Below, piece after piece: positions 18,649-26,785 of a stretch of 64,000 bases of DNA. Both the position numbers and the translations under genes were made by a program. The stretch is from JAIPFM01 sp964494325 (GTDB taxonomy: Bacteria > Planctomycetota > Phycisphaerae > Sedimentisphaerales > Anaerobacaceae). Numbering within the stretch: position 1 is the stretch's first letter; each line of letters opens with the position of its first letter. The stretch spans positions 1 through 64,000 of the forward strand of contig CAZBTJ010000007.1 of the NCBI GenBank assembly GCA_964494325.1, written 5' to 3'. Below the pieces are notes generated by a model. That model was not told where the DNA came from. It searched no databases and saw only the letters and a program-made list of their open reading frames with translations.

Positions 18649-19623
18649 CTACACCTTCAGCCACCGAGCCACATCCTTGGCAAAATAGGTAATAAGGATG
18701 TCACTACCGGCTCGTTTCATGGCGGTGAGCATTTCCATCACACTGTCTTTTTTGTCCATGAAACCCGCTTCAACAGAGGCGAGAATCATCATGTATTCAC
18801 CGCTGACATTGTACGCAGCCATGGGCACCTTGAACTGTTGTTTGAGTCGCAGGATGATGTCCAGATAGGCCAGGGCCGGCTTAACCATGACTATGTCTGC
18901 GCCTTCTTGTATGTCTAGCATGACTTCCTGCAAGGCCTGGTCACTGTTGGCCGGGTCCATTTGATAAGTTTTTCTGTCTCCAAAAGACGGGGATGATTCA
19001 GCCGCCCCTCGGAACGGCCCGTAAAACGCAGAGGCATATTTGGCAGCATACGACATAATGGCCACGTCTGGCAAATCATGTGACTCCAGGACCCCTCGAA
19101 TGGCAGCCACACGGCCGTCCATCATATCTGACGGCGCCACCACGTCGGCCCCTGCCTGAGCATGCGACAAGGCCATTTTTGCCAGCAGTTTACAGCTGGG
19201 GTCATTTTCAACCACCTGACCCTTTAAGACACCACAATGTCCGTGATCCGTGTAGGCACACAAGCACACGTCTGTCATAACGAGTAGATCAGGACAGGCT
19301 GCTTTGATATTGCGAATCGCCTGATGAACAGGCCCTTGATCGTTCCAGGCTTGCGAACCCTGAGCATCCTTTTCGTGGGTCAAACCAAACAAAAGCACGG
19401 CAGGAATCCCCAGATCAGCCACCTCTTGGGCTTCGGCCACAATGGTATCCGGTGAAAAGTGATAACAGCCTGTCATGGTGCTGATCGGCTCTTTCAGACC
19501 CTGGCCCTGCTTCACAAAGAGAGGATAAACCAGATCATCCACCTGCACCACAGTTTCACGAACAAGACGTCTCATAGTCCCACTGCTTCTCAATCTTCTC
19601 GGCCTGATCATTGGAAAACTCAT
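18649..19623 (-). CDS. hemB: Porphobilinogen synthase (delta-aminolevulinate dehydratase)
   Basis: About 324 aa from ATG 19623, with GGGG 7 bases upstream; a GTG at 19635 is the longer alternative. Condenses two 5-aminolevulinates to porphobilinogen. The zinc site DVCLCAYTDHGHCG keeps all three cysteines (about 120, 122, 130), so a zinc-type enzyme is expected. Schiff-base lysines are in MSYAAKYASAFYGPF (about K195) and VMVKPALAY (about K248). It stands apart from the other heme genes at 33-43 kb but beside, and divergent from, the resB-ccsB genes that use heme for cytochrome c. Confidence 0.96.
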   Translation of the reverse strand: MSFPMIRPRRLRSSGTMRRLVRETVVQVDDLVYPLFVKQGQGLKEPISTMTGCYHFSPDTIVAEAQEVADLGIPAVLLFGLTHEKDAQGSQAWNDQGPVHQAIRNIKAACPDLLVMTDVCLCAYTDHGHCGVLKGQVVENDPSCKLLAKMALSHAQAGADVVAPSDMMDGRVAAIRGVLESHDLPDVAIMSYAAKYASAFYGPFRGAAESSPSFGDRKTYQMDPANSDQALQEVMLDIQEGADIVMVKPALAYLDIILRLKQQFKVPMAAYNVSGEYMMILASVEAGFMDKKDSVMEMLTAMKRAGSDILITYFAKDVARWLKV

Positions 19624-19968
19624 ACGTAACCCCACCCTATATTATATGGTCATAACGGTTATCTTGATTTTTAAGAGAGTGCCAGTGTAATCACCCTGAA
19701 GAACAGGATCAAGCCCCCAATTTCTTTTAACGCACGGTTCCAAGTTCACCGTTCACGATTGATAGGAAAGCTATCTATGACATCTGACCATAAACCGTGA
19801 ACTGGGAACGCAAAAACACTTATAGATCCTTTGGTTGCCAATTCCGGAAGCACCTTGCCTTTGTGAAAAGACGGCTCAAAATGGCCTATAATCATGAACA
19901 AGTTAGTCCTTGAAGCCTCTATATAATCTATGGTAAACTACTATGTTTAATACTTTTGGAAAAACACT
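19624..19968. other. Divergent spacer between hemB and resB
   Basis: 345 bases without a gene. It contains the paired 7-base-period arrays at 19737-19757 and 19792-19809, and a TATAAT at 19922-19927 about 40 bases before the resB start (a second lies at 19887-19892). These could be -10 elements, but no matching -35 at proper spacing is evident. Confidence 0.4.
19737..19809. repeat. Inverted pair of heptanucleotide-period repeats
   Basis: Left arm GTTCCAA, GTTCACC, GTTCACG (19737-19757). Right arm AAACCGT, GAACTGG, GAAC (19792-19809). The right arm is the near reverse complement of the left, so the 73-base stretch can fold into a hairpin. This matches the design at 25640-25711. Confidence 0.7.
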
Positions 19969-21333
19969 ATGCCAAATATCAAACGTCAAGTGTTATGGGC
20001 AACGCTCGTCCTGATCTTCTTGCTCACGGTTTTTTCAGTTTATGGCGCTTTTTTGGGGGCAAATCGAGCTCAGGTTTTCTTTAACTCCATCCCGCTGGCC
20101 ATATGCTGGAGTCTGTTTCTGGTCTTGCTGGTCGCCGGCGGCCTGGTCTTCCAACGCCTGATACGTGTACCAGCCCTGCTCCTGATCCACACCGGGTGCA
20201 TTGCCATTCTGATTGGCGGCCTTTGGGGATCGAGTAAAGGACAGGAAATCCGAAAAAAAGTCTTCAAATGCGACATCATTGGATCCGGCTATGTCATGCT
20301 CTATCCTGGACAACAAACCAGCCAGATCCAGGTCGGAGAAGGCAAAGACATGCAGATCAAAAACCTGCCATTTGTTGTGGCAGTGGATGACTTCCGCATT
20401 GAACATTATAATCCCGGTAAGCTGTTTATTGGCGTACCAGGCACTGAGAACCAATGGTCCATGACCGCAGATCCCAACTCGCAGCTGGATTTCGGCAACA
20501 AATTTGGAGCCGTCAAGGTGGTGCGGTTTTTCGAGAATCTGCAAATCACCAAGAAATTGTTCATTACCGTGCCAGGGACGCCTCAAGAATGGTCCATGTC
20601 AGTGGCACCTAATACGCAACTTGACCTGGGAGAGACGCTCGGGTCAGTCAAGGTTTTGCGCGCCTTCAAGAATTTCCGTATCACTGTCGGCGGCGAAGGC
20701 GGAAGTCAAGCCTACGAGGCACCAGGGCCAGGAACAAACGCTGCCCTTGAGATTCTCTTGATACCCCCCAGAGGCGAACAACCCACCAAACACTATATCT
20801 TTGAGATGCGTGCGGGACATGCCAATAAAGACAGCCCTCTGTCGTTTGAATACAAGCAAGCCACGGACAACACCGGAGAAAACCTCGCCTATGATGACGT
20901 TGGTTCAGGTGACAATGCCGCCGTGGAACTCCTTGTGACCGCTCCTAGCGGTGGACCAGCCACGCCTCGATATGTGTTTGAGCAACAACCAAGCCATGCC
21001 CAGCAGGGTAGCCCCCTGGCCTTTCAATACAGACGGACCATCAGCGACTACATCAGCGACGTCAAAATCCTCAAAAAAACCGACGATAAAAAGGCTGTGA
21101 CCCAGAAAGCCGTTGAAGTCAATCACCCACTATACTACGGCGGATACCATTTCTACCAAAGTTCCTATGGCCAGGATCCCCGAGGCTCAGGTCAGATGTA
21201 CACTGTCTTGTCAGTGACCAACAGCACAGGCCTTGGCTGGGTCTTTACCGGCTTTTTGCTCATGTGTCTGGGCATTGCATGGCAGTGCTGGGTTCTGGAT
21301 ATTCGCAAAGTTCTGAGACAGGAGGCCCTTTAA
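19969..21333 (+). CDS. resB: ResB-like cytochrome c biogenesis protein with duplicated periplasmic segments
   Basis: 454 aa. Three N-terminal membrane spans (about 9-30, 40-60, 67-85) and one near the C-terminus (about 423-441) flank a large extracytoplasmic region ending in VNHPLYYGGYHFYQSSYGQDP, the conserved ResB block. ResB with CcsA/CcsB forms the System II heme export and ligation complex that attaches heme to apocytochrome c. The periplasmic part contains two tandem duplications: 151-194 repeats as 196-239 (KLFIGVPGT / KLFITVPGT) and 257-296 repeats as 316-355 (NAALEILL / NAAVELLV). It is followed after one base by ccsB, so the two are co-expressed. Confidence 0.85.
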   Translation: MPNIKRQVLWATLVLIFLLTVFSVYGAFLGANRAQVFFNSIPLAICWSLFLVLLVAGGLVFQRLIRVPALLLIHTGCIAILIGGLWGSSKGQEIRKKVFKCDIIGSGYVMLYPGQQTSQIQVGEGKDMQIKNLPFVVAVDDFRIEHYNPGKLFIGVPGTENQWSMTADPNSQLDFGNKFGAVKVVRFFENLQITKKLFITVPGTPQEWSMSVAPNTQLDLGETLGSVKVLRAFKNFRITVGGEGGSQAYEAPGPGTNAALEILLIPPRGEQPTKHYIFEMRAGHANKDSPLSFEYKQATDNTGENLAYDDVGSGDNAAVELLVTAPSGGPATPRYVFEQQPSHAQQGSPLAFQYRRTISDYISDVKILKKTDDKKAVTQKAVEVNHPLYYGGYHFYQSSYGQDPRGSGQMYTVLSVTNSTGLGWVFTGFLLMCLGIAWQCWVLDIRKVLRQEAL

Positions 21334-21334
21334 G

Positions 21335-22123
21335 ATGGACCTTAAAATGACCCCCCAGGGATATTTGATATATACCACCATGGCCACCTATGCTGTGGCC
21401 TTTATTCTGACCGTCTCAAAAAAAGCCAAAGCCGGCCTCCAGCTCTTTGCCCTGGGCTTTGTGATATCGATCATCGCGTTTGTATACAGGTGGATTCACG
21501 TCTCTCACTGCCCCATGCAAAACCTGTTTGAAGTATTTCTGACACTGGCTATGCTGTGCTATCCGATATCTATGCTGTCACGCCGCTTTCTCAAGATTGC
21601 AGGTCACGCCGGAGACATGGCCATTGGAATGATCCTTCTGCTCCCTGCTGGATTCGTGTTTCACGCGGAGCCTCTGCATCTGCCCCCTGCCCTTCAGAGC
21701 CCCCTATTCATACCCCATGTGGCAGTCTACATGATCAGCTACGTGATCATGTTTAAGGCCACCATTTGCGCCTTTTCACAGCTACTCAATCGCCGGGCGG
21801 AGCCAGGCACACTGGAACCGGAAAAGGCGACCTATATCATAGTCTGTCTGGGTTTCCCATTCTTGACCCTTGGATTGATTCTGGGCAGTGTATGGGGCAA
21901 AATGGCCTGGAGTGACTACTGGGGATGGGACCCCAAAGAGCTCTGGTCACTCGCGTCCTGGCTGGTGTACATTGGCTACTTCCATGCAAGGTATATGTTT
22001 GGCCAGAAACATGCCAAACTCAACAGCATTCTGGCAATCACAGGCATGGTCTTCATCATCATTACCCTGTTGTGGGTAAACCTGTCCAGGATGTTCTCAG
22101 GACTCCACAACTACGCCAACTAA
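21335..22123 (+). CDS. ccsB: Cytochrome c assembly protein CcsA/CcsB (heme handling, CcmC/CcsA family)
   Basis: 262 aa with about eight membrane spans. The heme-handling tryptophan-rich motif WSDYWGWDPKELWSL (about 192-206) and flanking histidines (HVSHCPMQN, PHVAVYM, YFHARYM) identify the CcsA/CcmC/CcmF superfamily. It should carry heme across the membrane and present it to apocytochrome c with ResB encoded just upstream. An AGGAGG ribosome site lies inside the end of resB. A likely client is the diheme protein at 29487-31334. Confidence 0.9.
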   Translation: MDLKMTPQGYLIYTTMATYAVAFILTVSKKAKAGLQLFALGFVISIIAFVYRWIHVSHCPMQNLFEVFLTLAMLCYPISMLSRRFLKIAGHAGDMAIGMILLLPAGFVFHAEPLHLPPALQSPLFIPHVAVYMISYVIMFKATICAFSQLLNRRAEPGTLEPEKATYIIVCLGFPFLTLGLILGSVWGKMAWSDYWGWDPKELWSLASWLVYIGYFHARYMFGQKHAKLNSILAITGMVFIIITLLWVNLSRMFSGLHNYAN

Positions 22124-22134
22124 CTGAGCTTAGG

Positions 22135-22248
22135 GTGTCTATCAGCCTGATTATTTCGCCTGGCGACCGTCTGGCTGTCGTCCAGGATGGCCATCTTTAC
22201 CTCAATTTCGACGAAGTTTGCCTGGTACGACCGATTGGAGAAGAATGA
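22135..22248 (+). CDS. Short possible ORF, 37 aa, or a gene remnant
   Basis: GTG-started frame just after ccsB. The peptide contains SPGDRLAVVQDGHLYLNFD and reads like real protein, with hydrophobic/charged alternation and plausible codon use. No clear ribosome site or known family is recognised. It may be the end of a decayed gene rather than a working small protein. Confidence 0.25.
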   Translation: MSISLIISPGDRLAVVQDGHLYLNFDEVCLVRPIGEE

Positions 22249-22306
22249 GCCCTCCCTGGATTTGCAGTCTCCCCACGTCAACAACCAAGAAAATCTTTTC
22301 TTGATC

Positions 22307-22335
22307 TTGACGACTAAAAACTGTTTCTATATATT
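22307..22335 (+). promoter_or_regulatory. Sigma70-like promoter for the LsrF/DhaKL operon
   Basis: TTGACG (22307-22312), exactly 17 bases, then TATATT (22330-22335). It lies about 40 bases upstream of the ATG of the broken IclR gene (GGGAAG ribosome site). It is the best promoter match seen upstream of the operon that runs to 28980. Confidence 0.65.
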
Positions 22336-22375
22336 AAAATGCCTGAAGCCCAACAATTTATACAGGGAAGTTACC

Positions 22376-22772
22376 ATGGAATCCGATAATCTAAAACGCT
22401 ATCACGTCCCCAATCTGGAGCGAGCCATAGGCATTTTCGAACTGCTGGCCTGTCACGCGGAGGGTTTAAGCATGAGCAAAATTGCCGGTTTTCTGGAAAT
22501 CCCCCACAACAGCATATATCGCATCACCTCCACGCTGGTAAGCCACAAATACCTCATGCGCGACGATCACGCCAAACGATTTCGTCTGAGCCGCAAGTTT
22601 CTGGCCCTGGGATATGCTTCTATTAATGAATCAACATGGCTATCCTATTGCGGCAATCTGGACCACAGGTCCAAGTGAACGTGTTCAGGAGCCCAGTTTT
22701 GACGATCTCGGTGAAGTCTTGTGTTCTTATGCACACCGGACTTCACAGCGTTTTGGTTACAAATTGCTTTAA
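22376..22772 (+). pseudogene. IclR-family regulator with internal deletion and frameshift
   Basis: From ATG 22376 the first ~85 residues are a normal IclR winged helix (RYHVPNLERAIGIFELLA, then MSKIAGFLEIPHNSIYRIT). After about 22631 that frame ends out of register at 22678. In the +1 frame the sequence from 22632 reads HGYPIAAIWTTGPSERVQ and on to SQRFGYKLL with a stop at 22770-22772, which is the C-terminal end of an IclR effector domain. About 115 central residues of the effector domain are missing, so the gene looks like an internal-deletion plus frameshift remnant. A truncated HTH-only protein (to 22678) could still be made. It sits directly upstream of the catabolic operon it probably once controlled. 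Confidence 0.85.
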
Positions 22773-22798
22773 CTCTATAAATCAAGGTAGGATTTAAA

Positions 22799-24922
22799 AT
22801 TACAACAGCACCAAGACAATCAGACTCAACACAGACACACCTGCAATCCGTAGCCGAACTGGTAGAGATTGCCGGACGAACAACCGCCTCAACCGTCATT
22901 ATTCCTGGTGGAAGCCGGGTTGAGGACCTTCGCCTGGTCGAAGCAGCCCGAGACCACGGCATCCTGAATCGAGTCCTTCTGGTGGGACGGTCAGCATTAA
23001 TTAGTAAGGCAATCAACGAAACCGGGATTGAATTTGATCCCAATGACATCCTGCATGCCGAGACTGACGAAGACATTGCCAGGACCACAGTCGCCCGCAT
23101 CCAGGAGGGCGATGTAGACATCGTACTCAAGGGCAATATTTCTACGCCCACCATCAACCGCCACATGCTGGCCCTGGCTCAGCGCCCCACAGTCACACTG
23201 GCTTCGATTTTTGATGCAGATGCCATCTCGGGTGGCCGCCCCATGATTTTGACGGACGCAGGCTTCACCACAGTCTGTAATTTCGGACGTATGATCAGCA
23301 TGATCGATAATGCCGTGGATGTGGCACAGACCGTCATGGGCCTGGACTGCCCCAAAGTGGCCATTCTCTCGGCCAATGAAAAACAGATTCCTTCTCTGGG
23401 ATCGACCTGGATGGGACTCGAACTGGCCAAACGGCAGTGGTCCAACTGTGTGGTGTGCGGCCCTCTGTCTTTCGACCTGGCCACAAGCCCGGATTCTGTA
23501 CGTGTCAAGGGCATGCCCAACCTGCCAAACGCTCAAGCAGTGGCTGGCCAGGCAGACATCCTGGTATGCCCAGGCATAGATGCGGCCAATATTCTGTACA
23601 AAAGCATTGCAGCCATGGCCAGATACGGCCAGGCTTCCATTGCCGGAATTACGGTGGGATTTCCCACCCCCTATGTCATCCTATCCAGGTCCGACGCCCT
23701 GGACACACGTCTGGAATCCATTGCCCTGTGCAGCATCTACAGGCAACGTTCTACTCAGAAGCAGGCATCCAAGAGCACCGTTGCAAACCCTGTTTCAAAA
23801 ACTCGCCAACGCATTCTAACGGTCAATCCAGGGTCCACATCCATCAAGGTGGCAGTATTTGACGATAACACCTGTATTGACAAATTCGAAGCCTCCTTGT
23901 CTCCCTGTGCCAGCAAACCATTAAAAGACCGTTTGGCTGCCATTCAAGACGTGACAAAACAAATCTGTGCCCACCTGGAAGAAAAGAAGTTGACCCCTCT
24001 TTCGGCCATCTCAGGACGCGGCGGTTTTTTACCTCGCCCAGAAAACAAACTGCCCAGCGGCACATTCCTCCTAGCCAAGTTGGATCAGGGGAAGGTCACT
24101 GTAGAGCAGGACATTATCGCAGGCTCACTGCAATGCCCGGAAAAAGAACACGTGAGCAATCTCGGTGCACCTCTTGCCGCGGAGTTGGCTCAACATTTTA
24201 AAGTCCCTGCGTATATCGTGGACCCCGTGGTGGTGGACGAGTTTGAACCCGTAGCTGAAATCTCCGGATACCAAAGTATCACGCGAAAAAGTACAGCCCA
24301 CGTGCTAAGCATTCGCATGGCAGCGCGGCGCGCGGCTGAATCAGTCAATCGTCCGTTGACCGACATAGATCTCGTGGTGGCCCACCTGGGAAGTGGTATC
24401 ACCGTGGCCACGGTTAAAAAGGGAAAAATCACCGACAACAACATCGCCCTGCTTGGGGAAGGCCCGTTTACGCCTTGCCGTGCAGGTCAATTGCCCCAGG
24501 CCGACTTGATCAATCTGTGCTACAGCGGTCAATTCACAGAAAACGAACTGATCCGTGAACTAACGCTCAATGCAGGGTTACTGTCCTATCTGGGTGACCA
24601 CGACATGACCGTCATTGAGAACCGGATCAAGGCCGGTGACAAACGGGCCAAGCTCGTGCTGGAAGCCATGGTTTACCAGATTGCCAAACAAATTGGCGGC
24701 GCCTTTGCAGCCGCAGAATGTATTGCTGAAGCCATTGTTCTAACCGGTGGCCTGACACGGTGCAGCCTGATCCGGAATAATGTGAGAAAAAGAATCGGTC
24801 GACTGGCCCCGGTTCTCGTGTACCCAGAGGCCTTGGAAATGGAGGCTCTGGCTCAGGGCGCAATTGATATACTATGTCATGATACCCAACCTCATCGATA
24901 CAAACTGCAAAATATTACTTAA
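22799..24922 (+). CDS. Fused phosphotransacylase (Ptb-like) and acyl kinase (Buk-like)
   Basis: 707 aa if translation starts at ATT 22799. The frame is open and clearly phosphate butyryl/acetyltransferase-like from there (VIIPGGSRVEDLRLVEAA, VDIVLKGNISTPTINRHM), while the first GTG at 22982 would remove the first 61 conserved residues. An in-frame stop at 22778 excludes earlier starts. AAGGTAGGA lies 6 bases before the ATT. Residues 1 to about 325 convert acyl-CoA plus phosphate to acyl phosphate. Residues about 337-700 are an ASKHA-fold butyrate/acetate-type kinase (ILTVNPGSTSIKVAVF, VAHLGSGITVA, GEGPFTPCRAGQLP), which yields ATP and carboxylate. In the kinase, GGGIS is GSGIT and PER is PCR, so substrate range may be changed. 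Ptb and Buk are normally separate proteins. Confidence 0.82.
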   Translation: MTTAPRQSDSTQTHLQSVAELVEIAGRTTASTVIIPGGSRVEDLRLVEAARDHGILNRVLLVGRSALISKAINETGIEFDPNDILHAETDEDIARTTVARIQEGDVDIVLKGNISTPTINRHMLALAQRPTVTLASIFDADAISGGRPMILTDAGFTTVCNFGRMISMIDNAVDVAQTVMGLDCPKVAILSANEKQIPSLGSTWMGLELAKRQWSNCVVCGPLSFDLATSPDSVRVKGMPNLPNAQAVAGQADILVCPGIDAANILYKSIAAMARYGQASIAGITVGFPTPYVILSRSDALDTRLESIALCSIYRQRSTQKQASKSTVANPVSKTRQRILTVNPGSTSIKVAVFDDNTCIDKFEASLSPCASKPLKDRLAAIQDVTKQICAHLEEKKLTPLSAISGRGGFLPRPENKLPSGTFLLAKLDQGKVTVEQDIIAGSLQCPEKEHVSNLGAPLAAELAQHFKVPAYIVDPVVVDEFEPVAEISGYQSITRKSTAHVLSIRMAARRAAESVNRPLTDIDLVVAHLGSGITVATVKKGKITDNNIALLGEGPFTPCRAGQLPQADLINLCYSGQFTENELIRELTLNAGLLSYLGDHDMTVIENRIKAGDKRAKLVLEAMVYQIAKQIGGAFAAAECIAEAIVLTGGLTRCSLIRNNVRKRIGRLAPVLVYPEALEMEALAQGAIDILCHDTQPHRYKLQNIT

Positions 24923-24957
24923 AGGAAATCTCGCACATTCTTCGGAGTCGCAGTAAA

Positions 24958-25275
24958 ATGAAAGATCCAAATCAATCAATATGTATATTGAAAGCATCAG
25001 TGGCGGATCGTTCCGGCGCCTTGACCAGTATTGCGTCAGCCTTTAGCAATCAGGGCATCAATCTTGACGCCATTGTGGGATATGGTGCCCCGGAAAACAA
25101 CGTCAGCCATGGCAGTGTGGTTGTGGCATTCCACGGCACAAAGGAACAGCAGAACATTATGATTCGACGCATTCAAAGACTGCAAAAGGTTGACGACGTG
25201 CAGTGGATTAAGGACGCTCATCAAAATCTCCGGCAGGCGTTGTGTGATCTGACAAAACATCTGGAATCTTGCTAG
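24958..25275 (+). CDS. Stand-alone ACT-domain protein
   Basis: 105 aa. The first ~75 residues form a single ACT domain (ICILKASVADRSGALTSIASAF, then a strand, helix and strand). The C-terminal tail is helical. ACT domains bind amino acids or other small ligands and usually act as regulatory subunits. It lies 35 bases after the transacylase-kinase gene and 34 before the VOC gene in the same operon, so a ligand-sensing role for the pathway is likely but unproven. The ribosome site is poor (CGGAG about 14 bases upstream). Confidence 0.7.
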   Translation: MKDPNQSICILKASVADRSGALTSIASAFSNQGINLDAIVGYGAPENNVSHGSVVVAFHGTKEQQNIMIRRIQRLQKVDDVQWIKDAHQNLRQALCDLTKHLESC

Positions 25276-25309
25276 AAATATATTACTTACTAAACTTAAG
25301 GAGTTTTAA

Positions 25310-25630
25310 ATGGCACAGGGAACATTTCACCATTTTGGCGTACCCGTGAGTATCAAACAAGAGAATGAGGTTTACCTGGAAGGCGCCAAGGTCTTTATCA
25401 CAGATCCTGACAATCATCCATATCGCATTGAATACCTTCGATTCGAAGCGGGCAGCCCCATGCATCCGGACGTGCAAAACAATGCGCACGCTGCCTTTAT
25501 GGTGGACGACATGGAATCTGCACTGAATGGCCAAGATGTGATTGTGCCAGTCTTTGATGCCACAGACACCTTGAAAGTGGCCTTCATCAACGATGGCGGC
25601 GCCGTCATCGAACTCATGGAACAAAAGTAA
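25310..25630 (+). CDS. VOC-superfamily (glyoxalase-like) small protein
   Basis: 106 aa. The beta-alpha-beta-beta-beta modules of the vicinal oxygen chelate fold are visible: FHHFGVPVS start, ITDPDNHPYRIEYLRFE, AHAAFMVDDMESALNG, and the closing INDGGAVIELMEQ. Candidate metal ligands are His (HHFG), Glu (RIEYL), His (NNAHAAF) and Glu (VIELME). VOC proteins include isomerases, epimerases and lyases. In this operon an isomerase or epimerase for a phosphorylated keto sugar is a reasonable guess. AAGGAG lies 8 bases before ATG 25310. It is followed by a long hairpin rather than directly by dhaK. Confidence 0.7.
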   Translation: MAQGTFHHFGVPVSIKQENEVYLEGAKVFITDPDNHPYRIEYLRFEAGSPMHPDVQNNAHAAFMVDDMESALNGQDVIVPVFDATDTLKVAFINDGGAVIELMEQK

Positions 25631-25639
25631 ACAAGCATT

Positions 25640-25711
25640 GGTTCCGGGTTCACAGTTCACGGTTGAGACAAGTTTTTTTTACTAACCGTGAACCGTGAAC
25701 CCGGAACCGTG
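25640..25711. repeat. Long hairpin built from heptanucleotide repeats
   Basis: Left arm GGTTCCG, GGTTCAC, AGTTCAC, GGTT (25640-25664). Right arm AACCGTG, AACCGTG, AACCCGG, AACC (25684-25708). The arms pair over 25 bases with a single mismatch across a 19-base T-rich loop. The heptad phase continues to 25711. It lies between the VOC and dhaK genes, so it would form in the operon mRNA and could attenuate or stabilise it. Confidence 0.8.
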
Positions 25712-25717
25712 AACCTG

Positions 25718-25745
25718 CTTTGGCAGTGGCTTTAGACTGCCAAAG
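25718..25745. promoter_or_regulatory. Perfect 10-bp inverted repeat upstream of dhaK
   Basis: CTTTGGCAGT (25718-25727), 8-base centre, ACTGCCAAAG (25736-25745). There is no U run after it, so it is not a classical terminator. It lies 32 bases before the dhaK ATG and could be a regulator binding site or an mRNA stem. Confidence 0.5.
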
Positions 25746-25777
25746 TCCTTACTTAGAGGAAAGGACAAACCACCATT

Positions 25778-26764
25778 ATGAAAAAATTTATCAATGACCC
25801 CACTAATTTGACCGCAGAACTACTCGAAGGCATGGCGCTGGCCTATCCCCAAAAGATCAAACTGGAATCTGAAAAAATGATTTGTCGTGCCAAATCCAAG
25901 TCAGCCGACAAGGTCGCCCTGGTCACCCTGGGTGGATCAGGACACGAACCCGCACTCCAGGGATGGGTCGGAGACGGCATGCTTGATATCTCTGTGGTCG
26001 GCGATATTTTTGCGGCACCTGGCCCTCCCAAGGTTCTCGAAGCATTCCAGATGGTGAAACGCAACGCCGGTATCCTTCTCGTCACATTGAACCATGCCGG
26101 TGACGTCATGAGTGCGGACATGGCCAAACAAATGACCGAGGCCGAAGGTATTACAGTCAAAGAAATCATCACCACCGAAGAGATCCGTCCTAGTGCAGAT
26201 GAAAAGGGACGCGGCCTGGTCGGTTGTATGTTCGTGTACAAAATCGCCGGCGCAGCCGCAGAAAAGGGCATGAACCTTGACGAAGTCTACCGCATTGGTG
26301 ACAAGGTCAACAAAAACATGGCAGGCATTGCTGTGCTTTCAGAGATTGCCACACATCCCTCAACTGGTGGCGAGTGTGGAGAGATGGGCGAGGATGAAAT
26401 GGAGATCTGCGCAGGACAACACGGCGAAGGTGGCGGTGTTCGCATGCCCATGAAGTCTGCCAAGGAAACGGCTGAACTGCTGTCTGGAAAGATCGTGGAG
26501 AAACTCGGACTGACGTCAGGCGATGAAATCCTTCTAATGGTCAATGGTTCCGGTAAGACAACCCTGATGGAAATGCTCATCTCGTTCCGTGATGCGGCAA
26601 AGTTCTTCGAGGCCAAAGGCATCAAAGTGGTTCGCGGAGAAACCGGAGAATTCCTCACTGTGCAAGAAGCTGCAGGATATCAGTTGATGGCACTCAAATT
26701 TGACGCAGAAACAAAGGCACTGTGGGATGCTCCATGTGACACGCCCTACTATACAGTCGCTTAA
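25778..26764 (+). CDS. dhaK: DhaK-family dihydroxyacetone/erythrulose-type kinase subunit
   Basis: 328 aa, full length for the sugar-binding subunit. GGSGHEPA (53-60, H56), NHAGD (D109) and GQHGEGG (H215, the histidine that forms a hemiaminal with the ketose) are kept. In classical DhaK the last motif reads GIHGEPG and the middle one NYTGD, so the pocket differs and the substrate may not be dihydroxyacetone. It works with DhaL, encoded 21 bases downstream. No DhaM is present, so phosphate would come from ATP or a distant PTS component. AGGAAAGG precedes the ATG. Confidence 0.85.
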   Translation: MKKFINDPTNLTAELLEGMALAYPQKIKLESEKMICRAKSKSADKVALVTLGGSGHEPALQGWVGDGMLDISVVGDIFAAPGPPKVLEAFQMVKRNAGILLVTLNHAGDVMSADMAKQMTEAEGITVKEIITTEEIRPSADEKGRGLVGCMFVYKIAGAAAEKGMNLDEVYRIGDKVNKNMAGIAVLSEIATHPSTGGECGEMGEDEMEICAGQHGEGGGVRMPMKSAKETAELLSGKIVEKLGLTSGDEILLMVNGSGKTTLMEMLISFRDAAKFFEAKGIKVVRGETGEFLTVQEAAGYQLMALKFDAETKALWDAPCDTPYYTVA

Positions 26765-26785
26765 CAATAAGAGGGAAAGCTAGAT

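Noticed and set aside
22135..22248. Small gene after ccsB as a third cytochrome biogenesis component
   Set aside because: Only 37 codons, no family match and no ribosome site; kept only as a low-confidence entry.
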